Source: Aotearoamyces nothofagi (Eukaryota; Ascomycota; Leotiomycetes; Leotiales; Tympanidaceae). From it: a stretch of DNA of 64,000 nt. Each line of letters opens with the position of its first letter. Position 1 is the stretch's first letter. The notes below the pieces were generated by a model, which saw only the letters and a program-made list of their open reading frames with translations, was not told the DNA's origin and made no database searches. A program made the position numbers and the translations under genes. The stretch covers positions 8,578-72,577 of the forward strand of contig JADDTR010000012.1 in the NCBI GenBank assembly GCA_015345905.1, written 5' to 3'. Positions 43,865 through 58,145 of the stretch are shown here, one piece after another.

Positions 43865-46176
43865 TTGAGCCAGATAGCACCACAAGCTGCCGAGAAAGAA
43901 GAAATGGGTTACTAACTTTATAAATGCTTCACAACTTCTCATAATCTGCTTAAGTAGTAAACAATCTCGGGAATTCAATATACCGAGTCTTCTTAGCGGC
44001 AGAATATGTCTGTAGGCGGGGACCTGCAAGGTGCGGGGAAGCGAGCGGGGTACAAGGGGATAACGAGAGGATAGCAAGAACAGTCCCTGCTTCTGAAGGT
44101 CCGAGCAGTGAAGAGAGATGTAGAGAACAAGAAACCTCCCTGATATTTTCCGGAAGAAGGGGAAGCGGGTCCTCATGTAATGAGTGCATTGCGGCGAGAG
44201 GAAGTACTTTCCGGCAGGCCGCGGTCGCGAGGTGCCTAGTTCACCGTATCTGCAATGACTGGACTCAGATACCTTGTTCAGCAACATTCAGAGAGCACCG
44301 TGGCCTTGACACAAGAGATATAATTTTGATGCACTTATATAGCGGTGGAGAGCTTGCAGCACCGCGGCTATGAATCGAGAAATTCCTCTCAGAAGAGAGG
44401 CACCAATGCAACGGCCATTGGGGAAAAGGGTATGGTTCAGAACAGTCGTAGAAGTACAGGACTGAAAGCAAGGTTGGCAGTAGACATAACATTGATTCGA
44501 ATGGCCGCGTAGAGGCAGGATATACTTGTTGCCAGCGAGGGCCGGTGTGGTGTTGTCTGAAGTCTGAAGTCTGAAGTTGAAGTTGAGTGGGTCACGAAGT
44601 CACGAAGGCATTACCGTACTTCAATACCTTCCGGAGCGGAAGAGTAGCTTTTCCGTTGTGGATGGCCCATTGTGGCTTGGCGACTCTCCTACCAACCGCG
44701 CCCCACCCGGTCCCTCGTGCAATTTCCTTTTACCGCCGAAGAGCTAAATAAAGCCCTGCACGTGACCGGTGCCCACCTTTGTCCAAAGGAGATACCCGAA
44801 ACCTACGGATGCCTACCAAACAGGAATTAGCAGGTATGGATGAGGATGTGGATGTGGATGTGGATGTGGGGTTTCATCTGTTGTTCACTTGTTGTTCGTG
44901 TGGAGACTCGAGACATCCGCACGGTTGAGGCTCTTGGCCATCTCTCGTCTCTACAGTATTATTAGGACATGCAGCATTGCTTCTTATAGTTCTAATATAG
45001 GTCTAAATACCGCCCTCGCAACCCCTCAATCCGCTCGAGTCACCGCGGACCTGAACACGTCGAGGAGGCTGCACAAGCACAACAATTCGCGGCCGTTTGA
45101 AAATTCCTGTAGAAGCGTGCCTTTCGAGAGATACGGCATCTCCCCTTGGCAAAAAGCAGTGGTCGTGAGACTTGCGAGTAAGGTTTTGCAGCTTTGTAAT
45201 ACTGGCTGGTGGCACATTCGACAGTGGCCGTCGGAGGCTGAACAGCGTGGCCTGCCATGATCCGCGAGCTATCGAAGCCCGACGGCCGCTGAGAATACAA
45301 GGTAACAAGGAGATGCCCGACATGGACTCTAGGAACTCTAAGATACGATGGATACTCTCGCATCCCTAATCCAAAGATTGGCGTTGACATTGATATGCCC
45401 TCGTAAGCGCCATTGCAACGTGGAAGGGAAGAGAGAAAGGCCAGCGCAACCAGGCTTCATGCTTCGACAAGAAGGTTTCGGTAGCGTACAATGGACTTGT
45501 TGCCGGGCATCAGATCAGTCAGACTCTCCATCGACAATGAATAATTCGTAGATCCAGGATCCGGTCTGGCATCTGGCATCTGGCAATCGACACGAGATGA
45601 TGGCCACCGCTGGACCGGGGAACCGACGACTGACGTCCCACGGCAGGATGCTTTGCATCGATAAGTGAGTGATAGGGCCGGTGGGCGATGGACAGGGGCA
45701 TCTTTCGCCTAGCAAGCCTGATATTTCAGTCGTAGCGCGCTTCAATCGATGGCACCTCCGGCCGCAGCAACGTTGAATCCGTGAGCTGCTTCAATTTATA
45801 CTCCTTCACTCCTTCACTCCCTCTCTCCCTCGCCCGCCCAGAATCTCGACACGCATCGACGACTGAGCCGGGTGTGTTCGTCGACGCTTCCCTCCAGCAC
45901 CAAGCCCACACCGAGTGCAACTGAAGCGACACCCCGATTCTCGATGACGCCCTAGACCCTCCAAATGAGCCTACCTCTCCACAATCCAACCAAGAGCTTC
46001 GGGTGCCTCGTTGTCAACACAGGAAGGGGGCTACTGTCTGAGTTCGCCGTGTGGCCCAAATCCCCATGAAGGTTCGTATGCCTTTGTGTGCAGATCTGTC
46101 TTAGCTACTTTATCCTACGATCTGCCTCGCATGCCTTTGCTGCCGCACACGCGACTCGCTCGCTGAGCCTGCATTT
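43865..46176. other. Divergent intergenic region, rhamnosidase / ZDS1
   Basis: 2.3 kb holding both promoters and probably a long ZDS1 leader (pyrimidine-rich 45790-46170). The frame of the rhamnosidase stays open upstream to 44287 but the extra part lacks a signal peptide. A GGATGT array lies at about 44838-44872. No protein gene supported. Confidence 0.5.
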
Positions 46177-49088
46177 ATGTCTTCTTATACTACACCGCAA
46201 GCATATCTGGCGACTGACGAGAATGAACCGCTCCAGACATCATCTAGACCTCGGGACCTTGGAGGAAACTTCAACAGCAGGCGCGGCCATGGCGCCCAGC
46301 TCTCAATAAGCGACACATCCCACCATGTCACTGAAGCGATCGGTGACTTGTACGGCGATGATGACTATGGAAGCCGCGACTCTCGTCCTTTGAGCTTCAT
46401 TTCATCTCCGCTAAGCGAGTCTCCCCAGTCAAGTGAATCATTCTTCAATGCTTCAGGTCGATCCAGCTCGCGACCGTCCTTCTCAAGACCCCAACCCACC
46501 TTCAATGGCAGTTCAGGGGGAGCAGCAGGAGCTGGAGGAAAATCACATACATTACCCGCAACAATGCCTAGCCAGAGGAGTGGCTCACTTGACAATGGCT
46601 CATTATCTCCGACACTATCCCTTAGAGAAAGCAGTTCTCCTGCCGATACAGCGAATCAACAATTTCCCCTAAACGACATCGACTATGAATCGGATCCTGC
46701 TGCTGTAGCTCAAGAGCTGAGTAACCTGCAAGCATTGCGACGCATGTCGATGGATGTGGGGAATACCAGCGATCCAGACCTGCCATCATTTCAAGGAGTT
46801 TCGCTTATGCCGTCTGTCGCCCCAACAGGAGGTGATGATGAGGATGACCCGTCAAGATTATTCTGGGTACCTGCTAGAGTTCACCCAGAGTTGGCGCCTA
46901 TGGAATTCAAAACATTTCTGGAGAATAGAGTCCAAACAATAAAACGACGCTCCGGCGAGCAATCTTCCCTATCTCCTGACGGACTTGAGCCATCAGGATC
47001 CATTGGTGGAGGTCTACGTCGTAAAAAGTCCATGCTATCACGCCAAATTGACAATCATGGAGGACGAGGTGCTATAGGTTATCAAGATGGTGCTGAACAG
47101 CTAGAAAGAAAAAAGTCGGTTTCACAACACCACAATCCCGAATTGAAAATCTCCGACCTACAAGAACTCGACGAATTGGTCCGCGACCCAACCAAAGCAA
47201 TGAAGAAGTTGGCGCTGGACACAAACATACGCCAAGACTCGGGCGCCGAGGTGTCGACGAACGAGGACATGCCCATACTTCCAGCAGCACCTGGAGTTGG
47301 GTTACGCCGATCCACCCATACTACATATCGAAGAGGTAGTTTACGAAAAGGAGAGCGAGTACCCCATTCCAAAAGAGCAGGGGCTAGAGCAATTACTACC
47401 GATAGCGAAGAATCTCCATCATCTCCAATTGGTCCAGGCTCGCTGAATAGAGTAATGTCTGAGCCTGTTGCTGAAAATTTCTCTCGGCCCAGCCGATCTG
47501 GTCGACGAGGTCCTCCTTTACAGCAAAGTAACCCCAATTTAGCCGAGTCTAGCGGAACTGTAGATGATAGCCTTGCTATGAGTGCGAATCGCACCAACTT
47601 ATCAGCAGCAGCTCCTCCCCAACATCAATCAGAACAAACCTTTTCTTTGCCCATGAAGCAGTCTTTTCCAAGACCAGAAACACCTATCCCTCAAATTATT
47701 GAGACTCCTCCACCTCCAGAAGAACAAACGGTGGAACCGTCACCATCACTTACATTCCGAAACGCAGAGCGATCGTCATCACAGACTTCATCTCCTGGGC
47801 CCACCCAGCCACAGGCACAAGTTGAACCCCCACCACGCTCCAGTAGGCGGCCCGTCTTGGAGCGCCATACTGCTTCTACTGGCCAGGCGGTTCCCAAAGC
47901 ATCACCTGCAAAGACCTTTGACCAGATGTCACAGCAGCCTTCGCATCTCCTCGGAAATAGTGGGCGAACTGATAGTCTTACATTTATCCCAACATTAACA
48001 GAAGAAAAGAAGTCGGATAAAAAGAGCAGAAAGAATAAAGATGATGGCGAGAGCTCCAGCTCAAAGAAGACAAGCTGGGCCTGGTTCAAGGGAGACGATA
48101 AGAAGGACAAGAAAAAAGATGAGGAATCGAACGACGCAAAGAAGGGGAAGACGAGAACTGTTATCGACAAAGTCCATGATAATGCTCGTCTAGATGTGCT
48201 CGAAACTGCAGCTGGCCGAGGTAGGGAGAGCCTGTTACTAGATCGTGATAATATGGAAATCAAGCTTCAGGACGAGAGGAAAAAGGAAAGCATTCGAAAG
48301 TCCAGTGGAGAGGGCAAAAAGGAGAAAGATGGCATATTTTCTTCTTTGTTTGGTGGGAGTAAAAGAAAAGGGGAGCGCGATTCCAGTGGAAAGAAAGCCA
48401 GCTCCCTCCGTACCGTTTCTCCCGAGCCTCCTCATCGCCTTCTGAAGCCCGATATCGATTACAACTGGACTAGGTTCTCCATACTCGAGGAACGAGCTAT
48501 CTATCGAATGGCCCATATCAAATTAGCGAATCCAAGGCGAGCATTGTATAGCCAGGTCTTACTGAGTAACTTCATGTACTCGTACTTAGCCAAGGTTCAA
48601 CAAATGCACCCTCATGTCCAGCTTCCTCTCTCTGCATCCCAGAAGAAGCAGCAAGATGACGAGAAGAGGCGCAGGGAACAAGAGCGGCTACTCGAACAAG
48701 CCCAACAAGGAAATGAACAGTACCGATATGATTATCACCAGGTATTTAACTCATTCATAAAGGCTCCCCGTTGTCATTTTAACACTTCCAGGGTCTTGCA
48801 GATTACGCCAGTGGGGAACCAGAGCAGCAGCAGCAACAGCAGCAGCAACAGCAGCCTGCAGAAGGTGTGACATATGTAGACGATTCCCAAATTTATGATT
48901 ATGATCACCAGGATGACAACTCTTCCCATGGGCAGGGATCTAGTCGGCCACAATCTCGTGCTTCCCAACACAGCGGAGATAAGTCATACGGAGCACAAAC
49001 CCAATATGGTCGACAAGGCCAGGAGTTTTATCCCTACAGATCATCGGAGACAAGGACTCATCAAGACGGCGATGATGATATGTGGTAG
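46177..49088 (+). CDS. ZDS1: ZDS1/ZDS2-family regulator
   Basis: Two exons, 46177-48741 and 48792-49088, 953 residues. Mostly disordered and Ser/Pro-rich; an ordered N-terminal block has SRLFWVPARVHPELAPMEFK. The diagnostic part is the Zds C-terminal domain (about residues 745-800): DIDYNWTRFSILEERAIYRM, AHIKLANPRRALYSQVLLSN, FMYSYLAKV. In yeast this domain binds the PP2A regulatory subunit Cdc55 and promotes Cdc14 release at mitotic exit; Zds proteins also affect polarity and mRNA export. Just before it lies a Lys/Ser-rich region with KTSWAWFKG. The second exon adds a ten-Gln run (CAG/CAA repeat, about 48820-48852) and a polar tail ending GDDDMW. Reading through the 50-nt intron stays open for 43 codons, giving a false Ser/Asn-rich end. 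Confidence 0.92.
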
Positions 49089-49771
49089 TAGTAATGGAGC
49101 GGCTTTGTTTGTTATAGGCCTGTATGTACGAAAGGGCGTTTGGAGTTCTGAGGCACGGCAACTCCATGCCCTAATGGCTCTGGGTTTTAGTTGTTTGCCG
49201 ACCAAGGTGTCGAATGCATAGCGCTAGGCTATTCCTGTTTCTTTCAAACACAACTGTACTGCAGGTTGCAGGTTGCCGACGAGAGAGGGCGACGCTATCT
49301 GTGGACGGCGGCAGCCTATCTGCAAGTTCATATGTACGACTAGATCTCTCCGTGCTTTGCTGAGTCAAAGACCCAACGAGAAGAAATGACCGAAAATCTC
49401 AAATCATCAATAAGAAAGGGGGGCCGTAATGTGTGAAATGTGAGATAATAATAGCCTGTAGTTCGTTGGCCATCGGCTCTCGGTAACTTTCAGCGGTTTC
49501 GGCAGCGGGGTGGCTTCCCCAGGATCGCATTCCGGCGGCAACCCCGCATATTTTGGAGAAGCTGCCCGGAGCTACACCGTAAGTCTCCCCCAAATAGTCC
49601 TGGAAAGGCCATGGATTCAGTACTGGCTGTTGTCTTGCTTGCATCCTCTACTCTTCGCATCTTCTACTCCTCGCATCTTGGAGCTGCACAGGAGCTCTGA
49701 ACAGCACAGGAACAAGCCTTATCGAACGACTGAAGCTCAATTGTGCTGTCGTTTGAAGTCCGGCTTATAAG
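49089..49771. other. Intergenic between ZDS1 and transhydrogenase
   Basis: 3' flank of ZDS1 then promoter of the next gene. No gene seen. Confidence 0.55.
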
Positions 49772-51788
49772 ATGGTCTCAGCAGTTCGAGTTGCACCTAC
49801 AGTGAGTCGGTCCCCTTCTCTTTCTCGGAGTTGGGCATGGAACACCAGTTGACGCATCCATCCCAGAGGGCAGTACGGGCAATGAACCTCCTCCGCGCTG
49901 TCCAGTACACACACCCACCTTCGTGTCCGTGCCACGGCAATCCGAGCCATCACCACCACCACAAGCCCTCCAGCAATCTCCTCTCGCACGCCAAGCGAAA
50001 TCTGCAGCGAAACTATGCCACGCCTGTGGATCCCTCCCGACAGAAGGAATATGCGTTTGAGATGGCAGCCTCTTCGATCCGCTTTGGACCGGGCGTGACG
50101 AAGGAAGTTGGGATGGACTTTAAGAATCTCGGCGCCAAGAGAGTGTGTGTGGTGACGGATAAGATTGTTAGGAACTTGAATGCCATGAAGCAGGTCGAGG
50201 AGGGCTTAGGCAGAGAGGGGATTGAGTATATTGTTTATGATGGAGCTCGTGTTGAGCCAAAGGACTCTTCGTACGTGCTCCGCCTACATCTCTGACGCCG
50301 GCTTCGTGCCTGCATTGGGGTATCTTGAGCTCAGATTGCTAACCGAAGCGAAATAGTATCAAGGACGCTATCGCCTTTGCACAGCCTTACGCCCCTGATG
50401 CATTCTTGGCTGTCGGTGGCGGATCTGTTATTGACACGGCGAAGCTCATGAACCTTTACACCTGCTATCCCGAAGCCGATTTCTTGGACTTTGTCAATGC
50501 TCCTTTAGGCAAAGGCCTTCCCATCGATAAGCCTCTCAAGCCTCTCATTGCCGTTCCCACCACGGCTGGCACGGGAAGCGAGACGACTGGCTCGGCGATC
50601 TTTGATTTGGCCTCGGCTCGAGCGAAGACCGGGATTGCCCACCGAGCTCTGAAGCCCACCCTCGGGATATGTGACCCGCTGAACACACGAACGATGCCCT
50701 CAGCTGTGCACTCTAGCTCTGGACTCGACGTGTTGTGCCACAGCCTGGAGAGTTGGACTGCGATTCCGTATTTCGAGCGGATCCCAAGGCCGGCGAACCC
50801 GATCAACAGGCCAGCATACCAGGGTGCCAATCCTATCAGCGATGTGTTTTCGTTGCAGGCGTTGAGGTCGACGGTTAAGTATCTACCGAGAGCAGTGAGG
50901 GATCCGGATGATCATGAGGCGCAGAGCGAAATGCTATTGGCGGCGACGCTGGCTGGTGTGGGCTTTGGAAATGCCGGCGTACACTTGTGCCATGGTAAGT
51001 CTTGCTTTCTTTCTGTTGGGTTGACCACGTAACCTTGCTACCATGCGGAGGTGTCTCCCTCTTTTTGATAACCTCTGGTTTTGACCGTAGCCGCACCCTT
51101 CTCCGAACAGGTGGATGTATCGCCGGATCCTATCCAGCGTCGTAGCCCGAAATTCCTATCGTTGACTTTTATTGGCAAGGCCGTTTATAAGACTCAAGTG
51201 GATGCCGAGTGGTAGCGTTCCACCATTGTTGAGAGCTTTCTGTTTCGTAAGCTTGACGAGCCATCTGGAATCCCGTCTCGACTGCTTGTCTCCTTGAGCA
51301 CGTCCCACTGTGGCGTCAGATAGACCCCAGGGTTATATTATGCTCATACCACGTGACCAGGCATGTCCTATCCCATCTCAGGTCAGAACCCTGGCTATAA
51401 GCACGCAGGCTATCAAACCCAAGGGCCGCTCATTCCCCACGGCGTCTCTGTTGCAGTGTCGGCCCCCGCGGTGTTCAGGTTTACCGGTGCCTCGAATCCC
51501 GAACGGCACCTGGCCGCCGCGGAAGCCTTCGGCGTCGACGTGAGCAACGTCAGCCGGGAGAGTGCGGGGGAAGTGCTCAGCGAGGCCCTGTCGGGCTTCC
51601 TCGAGCGGCTGGGTGACCAGCCCAGGGGCCTGCGGGACCTCGGGTTCGGGAGGGAGCATATCGACGGCCTGGTCGAAGGGACCATCCCGCAGAGGAGGGT
51701 GCTGATGCTTGCGCCCGGGCTCGCAGAGGAGGCGGGCGAGGAGCGGGAGCAGCTGAGGCTTCTGTTTGAAGATGCCCTGCAGCACTAG
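49772..51788 (+). CDS. Mitochondrial hydroxyacid-oxoacid transhydrogenase (iron-type ADH)
   Basis: Four exons, 49772-49801, 49867-50270, 50357-50994 and 51361-51788, 499 residues. Presequence-like N-terminus (MVSAVRVAPTRAVRAMNLLR...) with a five-His run and RNLQRNYATP before the mature start. Fe-ADH fold: KEYAFEMAASSIRFGPGVT, VGGGSVIDTAKL, PTTAGTGSETT, metal-binding His/Asp in HSSSGLDVLCHSLESW, and GVHLCHG joined to MSYPISGQ then PGYKHAGY. The order matches ADHFE1, which couples oxidation of 4-hydroxybutyrate to reduction of 2-oxoglutarate in mitochondria. Intron 3 (366 nt) is about seven times the local median and falls exactly in the HLCHG/MSYPISG active-site block. C-terminus ends with an acidic helix. 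Confidence 0.92.
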
Positions 51789-52084
51789 CTGCGTGCGGGG
51801 ATAGGAGGCGGCAGGCGGCAGGTGGCGCGTGCTCGGGGAGGCTGTGGGGTAGGGGTACGGCGGGGACGGCGGCTTGGCCGTGCGTACAGATCAGGCATTC
51901 ACAGTCAAGTCATCACGAGTAATACAGCAGTGCCGCGTGATATCGTCTAGATTGAAACAGCCATGCGCTAGTGCCACGCAACGCCCAGCCCGGAATACTA
52001 TGCTACAGAAATGGCCAGCGCCCCCCATCGCGAGATCCCAGCCCCGAGGCTGCCCTGTAAGCCCCCGTCCCGTCGCCCTGATAA
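51789..52084. other. Convergent spacer
   Basis: GC-rich 296 bp between the 3' ends of the transhydrogenase and HSE1; no gene seen. Confidence 0.6.
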
Positions 52085-54310
<2,226 letters not shown>

Positions 54311-55155
54311 TGTGACGAAGGTAGAGAGCGTGTCTGGGGGTGGAGGGTGGAGAGCGCACCGCTTGAGAATGGGATGGAGAGGAGGACGGATAAGGTACAG
54401 AACGTGGTGGCCTTGTCGTGGTCGCAGCGCAGCGCTTGGAAGCTCGCTTTAGCGGGGCTGGAGCTTAAAAATAAGGATGCACACTGGTTCATGGCACGTC
54501 ACCGTATTACGCGGATTTCGAGCTCGTGGCTGTGCAGCCCGCCGCCTTCGAGCTCACGTGCCTTACTGTGTGATGTACCGAGTCTACAACCCTTGTTTTG
54601 CCCCTTGGTCACCTAGACTATTTGGAGGGCAATATGCCCCGACAATGGGTGGCTTTCGATCAGCGGGACAGCCGTACATACACCGGCCTTCGATTTTTCA
54701 TATCGAGCCAAGTAACAACAGGTATAATGCCTACTGCAAGAGCAAAGTAAAAGTGTCTATGCTGTGATGTGCTGTGCTGTCAGAATCGGTTCTCGTGTCA
54801 GCAGAACCTGACAAGACAGCTCTTATGGAAGCTGAGTGACGGCAGACTGGTCGATAACCAAACACGGAGTGGCGCATGGATTCTAAGCGCCGAGTAGAGC
54901 TCAGACTCCTCAGGTTAGAACGCAATAATTGATGAGACCGTCCCGAGCTCAGAAACGGGATTCTACTGAAGATGCCGAGACATAACGCCTCGCCAAATTG
55001 ACACAATATATTAGACTACCTGAAGAAGATGCATCAAATGTGCGTGCCACCGCCCCTCTGAAGCTTGAGATTGTTGGAAGCCAAATGCACCTTCACCACC
55101 GTTACCCATCACCGCAGATTCCCAATGCGTCATCCAATTGAACCTGATAGATCTC
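54311..55155. other. Intergenic upstream of HSE1
   Basis: Contains the HSE1 promoter and the 3' flank of cytochrome b5; no supported gene. Confidence 0.55.
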
Positions 55156-55932
55156 TTATGCCTGGGCCTGGGCCTCCTGGCTTTGTAGGTACTTGTAAAC
55201 ACCGAAAGCTATAGCACCACCGACAAGAATGAACCCGTAGAGACCGATGCCCAATCCGGTTGCTTGAGCAGACGACGTATTATCGGAATACCCTGTTATG
55301 CGCTTTGGTGCTGGGTCGCCCTCCTGCAAAATTCACGTCAGTATCTGTTGTTAATCTGCAGCGGGGCAACTGCACATACAACACGCTTCAAAGTTCCAAC
55401 GAGCAGTCCTTCCAGAATCTCTCTTGCTTCGTCACTGTGTCCAACATCTTCGAAAGCCTCGGTGCCATCTAGTCCGCCAACATCCAGCAAAACTTCCTCT
55501 CCTCCACTAGCAGGTCATAACGTTAGCTTGTATTCACTGACATGATCGAGACCGACGAAATTAGGAAGATGTCATCCGCCTCCCCAGCCTCCAGATGTTC
55601 AGCCTGCCGGTGGCCAGTCCGCCCACATAGACTCATTGATAGTTGAGTTTGTAGTGTCTAGCCACATCGCGCGGCTTGAAGATGGCATTCGGATCTCAGG
55701 TATTCGGATCTCGCTGCGCTCCCACTCGTGGATTGGCGGGGATGCAACAATGGGCCGCGCGCCCCTTATCGAGGCTCCGGCAAGTTCATGAACGCACAAA
55801 TGGAGAGATCATAACTTACGGGTGCTCGTCTACGAAGGCTGTCGTATCGTACACCTTGTCGTGGATGACCATATACAGGTCCTTCTTGGTCGAGTGCGCC
55901 GAGACCTCGGCGTATGTAAATTCTTTCGACAT
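55156..55932 (-). CDS. CYB5: Microsomal cytochrome b5
   Basis: Three exons, 55932-55820, 55506-55380 and 55323-55156, 135 residues, the usual size. The haem domain opens [20 protein letters not shown] and has the axial ligand motif HPGGEE (split by intron 1 between P and G) and the second His in [14 protein letters not shown]. It ends with a polar linker ([14 protein letters not shown]), a C-terminal tail-anchor helix ([19 protein letters not shown]) and [12 protein letters not shown]. It passes electrons from NADH-b5 reductase to desaturases and some P450s at the ER; a P450 gene lies 3 kb away but no link is implied. Intron 1 is 313 nt, unusually long here, and contains an accidental frame at 55599-55799. 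Confidence 0.93.
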
Positions 55933-57005
55933 GTTGGGAGTATCGGTTGGCTTTCTGCGCTGTACTCGAGAAGTCGTGCAGTCGTTATTAACAAATCAAT
56001 CGCAAATGGAATCTCAACGTGGCCCGGGCAATGCGACAGGCAGTAGAATGAGTGTAAAGGAAATAGTGTTGCGAGACGGATCAAAGCCAGACGGATAAAG
56101 TCACAATCGTTCCAGACAGATAAGTTTGGGCGAATTTGGATTTAGTTCGGCACCTACCTCGGATCCCAACAACCCCTGGGCAAGCGTAAGCGCTACCTAT
56201 TACAGCAATCGAATCCGCACAGAGCACATGCTAATGAGTAATCAAGACACTGCAGTTTTCAATTGGTTGGGTTCGATCAATCTCGGGCATCCCGTGTCGA
56301 GTGTGCCCTTACTGCACCATCGGCCCATCAACAGATAATAAGAGGCAACGATGGTGCCATTAATTCCAGTAACAATTCACCCTTCTTTCCAGCGTTGGTG
56401 CCTATCCAAATCTAGCTGTCTTTGACATAGCGCATAGCCATGGAACGAAAGGGCCGCCGGAACCCGCACAAGCAGGCGGCTGTCTGGGCCTCGTTACTGA
56501 ACGGGTGAAATAAGGCAGTTGATACGGGCAAAGATGGTATTCTCTATAAAACGACTAAAGTTGAAATGGCTAGTCCTCCAAGTGGAGCTCTGTGGTCACG
56601 TGTCAAGCCTGGCTGCTTTGTCGCGGCTATATATGTATCAGAATGTACTTGTACAAACCGACTTTAAAGCTGTCTTTGGCCTGGCCTTATAGGTTACATG
56701 AGAGCCTCAATTTCATCTCCGCTAAGACTTGCCGTAAGGACTGCAACGATACTTCCTATAGACGAGAAACTCGGTGGAAAACTTGAAGAGCTATTCCGGC
56801 AAATTTATTCAGTCTCCTTTTCTTTCCTCGGATCTTTCGGCTCTTTCGGATTGTTTTGATGTTCACTTGCTGCTTGATGTGCTTTTTCTGCACGTGGTCG
56901 AGGACCCACGACGTTGCTCTCACGTGACAAATTTTTGTTCACGGCTTCGGGTTCTTTTCATTGCAGCTGTTCATAACCTTCGTATTTCGACATGTCTTTA
57001 AATAT
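55933..57005. other. Intergenic upstream of cytochrome b5
   Basis: Promoter of cytochrome b5 and 3' flank of capping protein; small frames at 56126-56338 and 56592-57001 show nothing recognisable. Confidence 0.5.
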
Positions 57006-58145
57006 CTATCTTCTGGAGCTTCCGCCGCCGATGTCTTGGCCCAACCTATAACCTGCAATCTTATCCCACTCAATCTTTTGTCTTGTAATCGGCAATTGCC
57101 TCCTAAGTCCCTTAAATGCTCCCTCACTCAAGTTGTTAAACCCTTTATTCAATTCTTCCTGGTATTTCTTTTCTGCCAGGGAAATCTCGCGGACGATTGT
57201 GGTAGCGGAGGCGGAAGCGGAGGATATGGATAAGGAAACAGGCTTGTTGGTGAGTAGTCGAACATTTCCATCTTCGTAATAATGGACGTCGACTTTAATA
57301 TTGCCAGAAAGGGAGGAAGATGAGGGTGAGTATATGTAGAGCGAACGCCAGCGACCGTTCCTACACGTGTCAGTCAGTCAAAGCAAGAACAGAGGAAGAA
57401 GGCAAGACCAACCAGAAGTTACTTGGGCTGTATTTATTTGCAACTAGCAAAATTGCAATCTTTGAATCGCCTTCGATTGGGTATACGCCATACGATGCAT
57501 TAGGGTAATGTTCTTGTACGTGCGTAGAGAGGCCTTTTAGCAGTGATTTCCTAATACGATCAGCGCTGCTCTTGAAAGAAATCCAGCAAGGCGTACACTA
57601 GATCTAACTGACTGCTCTCGAGCACGTGGCTCTGTACAGAACTAGCTTTCTATATCGATAATCAGTGACAGGATTCCCCATGCCGTGATAGAACTTTCGA
57701 GCTACCTGTGTGGTATGGTCGAACGCGAAGCTCGAAGAGCTCTCAACGTCGTAATATCGCCCGTCATCGAGAGAATTATGTGAGCTGACGAGGACCTAGA
57801 ATCAAGGGTTAGCTGGTATGCGTAGAAGGATATATGGTTGACGCTAGAGACTGACGTATTGGCTGGATCCTGGCAACTTGACCGTCGCAAATTGCTCTTC
57901 ATTGTATTTCTCAAACGCTGGACCAAGCTGCGTTATGACGCTTGGCTCCGTCAGAGCCCTGATATCTGCAACGGTGTTAGTCTACAGAGGAGTCGCATCT
58001 AGAGTCTTGCGCGTACCAGCAATAACATCTGCGAGCTCGAAGGAGGTTAGTACCTGTCGAAACGAGGTCGGAGGAGGAGAGGTACTTCTCCAGGAGGAGC
58101 CCCTTCAACAAATGCTGAAACGGTGGCAAGCTGCGAAGAAGACAT
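57006..58145 (-). CDS. CAP1: F-actin-capping protein subunit alpha
   Basis: Seven exons, 58145-58086, 58035-58017, 57965-57856, 57795-57706, 57649-57597, 57550-57413 and 57360-57006, 274 residues. Family landmarks in order: VSAFVEGAPPGELADVIADI, FEKYNEEQFATVKLPG, VSSHNSLDDGRYYDVES, FAFDHTTQKASSVQSHVLES, HYPNASYGVYPIEG, ILLVANKYSPSNFWNGRWRS and the C-terminal EGAFKGLRRQLPITRQKIEW then YRLGQDIGGGSSR, which contains the actin-binding tentacle. It forms a heterodimer with CAP2 and blocks barbed ends of actin filaments. Exon 2 is only 19 nt (LADVIA), a microexon; with 46-60-nt introns on each side this gene is nearly invisible to simple open-frame scans. Confidence 0.92.
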
